From an uncultured Gammaproteobacteria bacterium (lineage in GTDB: Bacteria; Pseudomonadota; Gammaproteobacteria; Steroidobacterales; Woeseiaceae): a DNA stretch of 6,506 bases. Below the pieces are notes generated by a model. The model saw only the letters and a program-made list of their open reading frames with translations. It had not been told where the DNA came from and ran no database searches. Location of the stretch: the NCBI GenBank assembly GCA_938003715.1, contig CALKYK010000037.1, positions 1-6,506 on the forward strand, in the 5' to 3' direction. Below are positions 5,018 to 6,506 of the stretch, piece by piece. The translations under genes and the position numbers were made by a program. Position 1 is the first letter of the stretch. Every line of letters begins with the position of its first letter.

Positions 5018-6506
5018 ATGTTCCTGGAAATAATTGCGTCGGTCCGGGTGCGCCCGGCCCGCGGGCTGATCGCGGTGCTGCTGCTCGCGGCGTGCCAGCC
5101 GCCGGCACCTCTGCCGCCCGAACCCGCCGCGTTCAGCGGCTCCGACTCCTGCCAGTCGTGCCACCAGGCCGAGCATGCGGCGTGGCAGTCCTCGCATCAC
5201 GCGCTCGCGATGCAGGTCGCGACGCCGGACACCGTGCTCGGCGACTTTGTCGCCGCAGCGACAGGCGGCGCAACCGGGCCGTTCCAATTAGTGACCGGCG
5301 AGTCCGGATACTCGTTCGTCGCGCGTGACGCCGACGGTGAGATCGGCGAATTCGCAATTCCCTACACGTTCGGCGTTTTCCCCCTGCAGCAGTACCTGGT
5401 CGACTATCGCGGCGGCCGTTTGCAGGCGCTGCCGATGGCCTGGGATGCGCGACCCGCCGCCTCGGGCGGTCAGCGCTGGTTCGATCTGTACCCGGGCGAA
5501 ACGTTTGCTCCGGGCGATCCGCTGCACTGGACCGGCCGCGAGCAGAACTGGAACTTCATGTGCGCCGAATGCCACTCGACCGGCCTCGACAAGCAATACG
5601 ATCTCGACAACGATACGTTTCGCACGACCTGGGCCGAGATCAGCATCGGCTGCGAGGGCTGTCACGGTCCGGCGTCACGCCACGTCGCCGCAATGCGCGA
5701 CGGCGGCACGCGCGGCAGCGAGGGACTGCAGCTGGACCTCGACGACGCCGGCCGCGCAGCCTGGATCATGAACCCGGAAACAGGCATTGCTGCGCGCAGC
5801 GAACCGCGCCTGCGGCCGCCGGTTCAACCGGAGGCCTGCGGTCGCTGCCACGCCCGGCGCAGCGTTGCGAGCCCGGTCTACGAGTTCGGCCGGCCGTTGC
5901 TCGATACGCACGTGCCGGCACTGCTGGACGCAGGACTCTACTTTGCGGACGGGCAGATCGACGACGAGGTCTATGTCTACGGGTCGTTCCTGCAAAGCCG
6001 CATGTACCGCGCCGGCGTCAGTTGCAGCGACTGCCACGAGCCGCACGCCGCGAAACTCAAGACCAGCGGCTCACCCAGCGACGTCTGCGCGACCTGTCAC
6101 CTGCCGACGCGCTTCGACGACACGACCCACCACCGGCACGTAAAAGGCAGCGTGGCCTGCGTCGATTGCCACATGCCGGTGCGAACCTACATGCAGATCG
6201 ACGACCGGCGCGACCACAGCTTCCGCGTGCCGCGACCCGATCTGAGCCTCGCAACGGGTGCGCCGAATGCCTGCAACGCCTGCCACGCGGACCGCGATGC
6301 CGCGTGGGCGACAAAGGCGCTGCAGGACTGGTACGGCGAACCGACGTCTGATCACTTCGGTCTTGCGCTGCACGCGGGACGCGCCGGGCACGTCGACGCG
6401 AACCGGCAGCTCGTTGCCGCTGCGGCGAACGAGTCGTACCCGGGCATCGCCCGCGCGACCGCGCTGACCCTGCTGCGGCCGCCATATTCAGCGCCGATTG
6501 CCGAAG
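5018..6506 (+). CDS. Octaheme c-type cytochrome lipoprotein (3' end beyond window)
   Basis: The frame is open from 4907 to the window end, with 496 residues from ATG 5018. A lipoprotein signal, RPARGLIAVLLLAAC, ends at the lipobox Cys (residue 26), so the protein should be lipid-anchored outside the cytoplasm. Eight CXXCH heme c sites follow: CQSCH 45, CAECH 182, CEGCH 212, CGRCH 274, CSDCH 336, CATCH 357, CVDCH 381 and CNACH 419. A long heme-free stretch (50-181) includes TFGVFPLQQYLVDY, GGQRWFDLYPGE and DPLHWTGREQNWNFMCAECH. These match, as I recall, a proteobacterial family of multiheme cytochromes with cytochrome c554-like and doubled-CXXCH modules and a C-terminal helical-repeat (TPR) region. 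The last residues (LVAAAANESYPGIARATALTLL) look like the start of such a repeat, with the rest outside. A role in periplasmic electron transfer is inferred; partner and substrate are unknown. The start is uncertain: ATG 5000, ATG 5018 and GTG 5048 are all in frame without a good ribosome binding site, and GTG 5048 gives the most typical short lipoprotein signal. Confidence 0.9.
   Translation, partial: MFLEIIASVRVRPARGLIAVLLLAACQPPAPLPPEPAAFSGSDSCQSCHQAEHAAWQSSHHALAMQVATPDTVLGDFVAAATGGATGPFQLVTGESGYSFVARDADGEIGEFAIPYTFGVFPLQQYLVDYRGGRLQALPMAWDARPAASGGQRWFDLYPGETFAPGDPLHWTGREQNWNFMCAECHSTGLDKQYDLDNDTFRTTWAEISIGCEGCHGPASRHVAAMRDGGTRGSEGLQLDLDDAGRAAWIMNPETGIAARSEPRLRPPVQPEACGRCHARRSVASPVYEFGRPLLDTHVPALLDAGLYFADGQIDDEVYVYGSFLQSRMYRAGVSCSDCHEPHAAKLKTSGSPSDVCATCHLPTRFDDTTHHRHVKGSVACVDCHMPVRTYMQIDDRRDHSFRVPRPDLSLATGAPNACNACHADRDAAWATKALQDWYGEPTSDHFGLALHAGRAGHVDANRQLVAAAANESYPGIARATALTLLRPPYSAPIAE

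Noticed and set aside
5560..6351. 263-residue open frame on the plus strand overlapping the cytochrome
   Set aside because: It is Arg-rich with no domain, and is a shifted-frame shadow of the frame that holds seven of the eight CXXCH motifs.
1..6506. Mobile elements, CRISPR array, defence or toxin-antitoxin system, tRNA genes
   Set aside because: I looked for direct-repeat arrays, terminal inverted repeats, transposase motifs and cloverleaf-like sequence on both strands and found none. The genes read as ordinary chromosomal housekeeping and respiratory functions.

Overview
The window is about 6.5 kb of GC-rich, densely coding chromosomal DNA. The gene set (Cox15-type heme A synthase, MsrQ-like heme b membrane protein, FMN-dependent alpha-hydroxy-acid dehydrogenase, CspA-family protein, multiheme c-type lipoprotein) suggests an aerobic or facultatively respiring, probably environmental or marine, gammaproteobacterium. 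That placement is inference from gene content and composition; there is no rRNA or tRNA to confirm it. I see no tRNA or rRNA gene, CRISPR array, transposase or integrase.

Left part (1-2517), all on the minus strand. In transcription order this holds a small exported protein with two tandem ComEA-like helix-hairpin-helix repeats (2517-2065), a near-perfect GC-rich palindrome (2014-2037), a 12-helix MFS transporter (1986-763), and the 5' part of a heme A synthase gene of the CtaA/Cox15 type (about 688 to beyond position 1). The heme A synthase is cut by the window edge. It has no usable ATG start and seems to begin at a TTG.

Middle (2518-4478). A divergent intergenic region of about 200 bp carries a plausible sigma70 promoter on each strand. 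It leads rightwards into a ferric-reductase-like/MsrQ-like membrane protein (2720-3316). After 13 bases follows an FMN-dependent alpha-hydroxy-acid dehydrogenase of the LldD/glycolate oxidase family (3330-4478). The catalytic periplasmic partner MsrP, which normally accompanies MsrQ, is not in the window.

Right part (4479-6506), plus strand. A 215-bp intergenic region with several inverted repeats precedes a 70-aa cold-shock protein (4694-4906). A stem-loop follows it, and then comes the 5' part of a long lipoprotein cytochrome with eight CXXCH heme-binding motifs, which runs off the right edge.

The common thread is heme and respiratory redox chemistry: heme A synthesis, a heme b membrane protein, a flavin dehydrogenase likely to feed electrons to the membrane, and an octaheme c-type lipoprotein. 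No wholly new multi-gene system is evident. The best leads are the MsrQ-like/hydroxy-acid dehydrogenase pair without MsrP, the octaheme lipoprotein, the competing hairpins ahead of the cold-shock gene, and the tandem helix-hairpin-helix exported protein.
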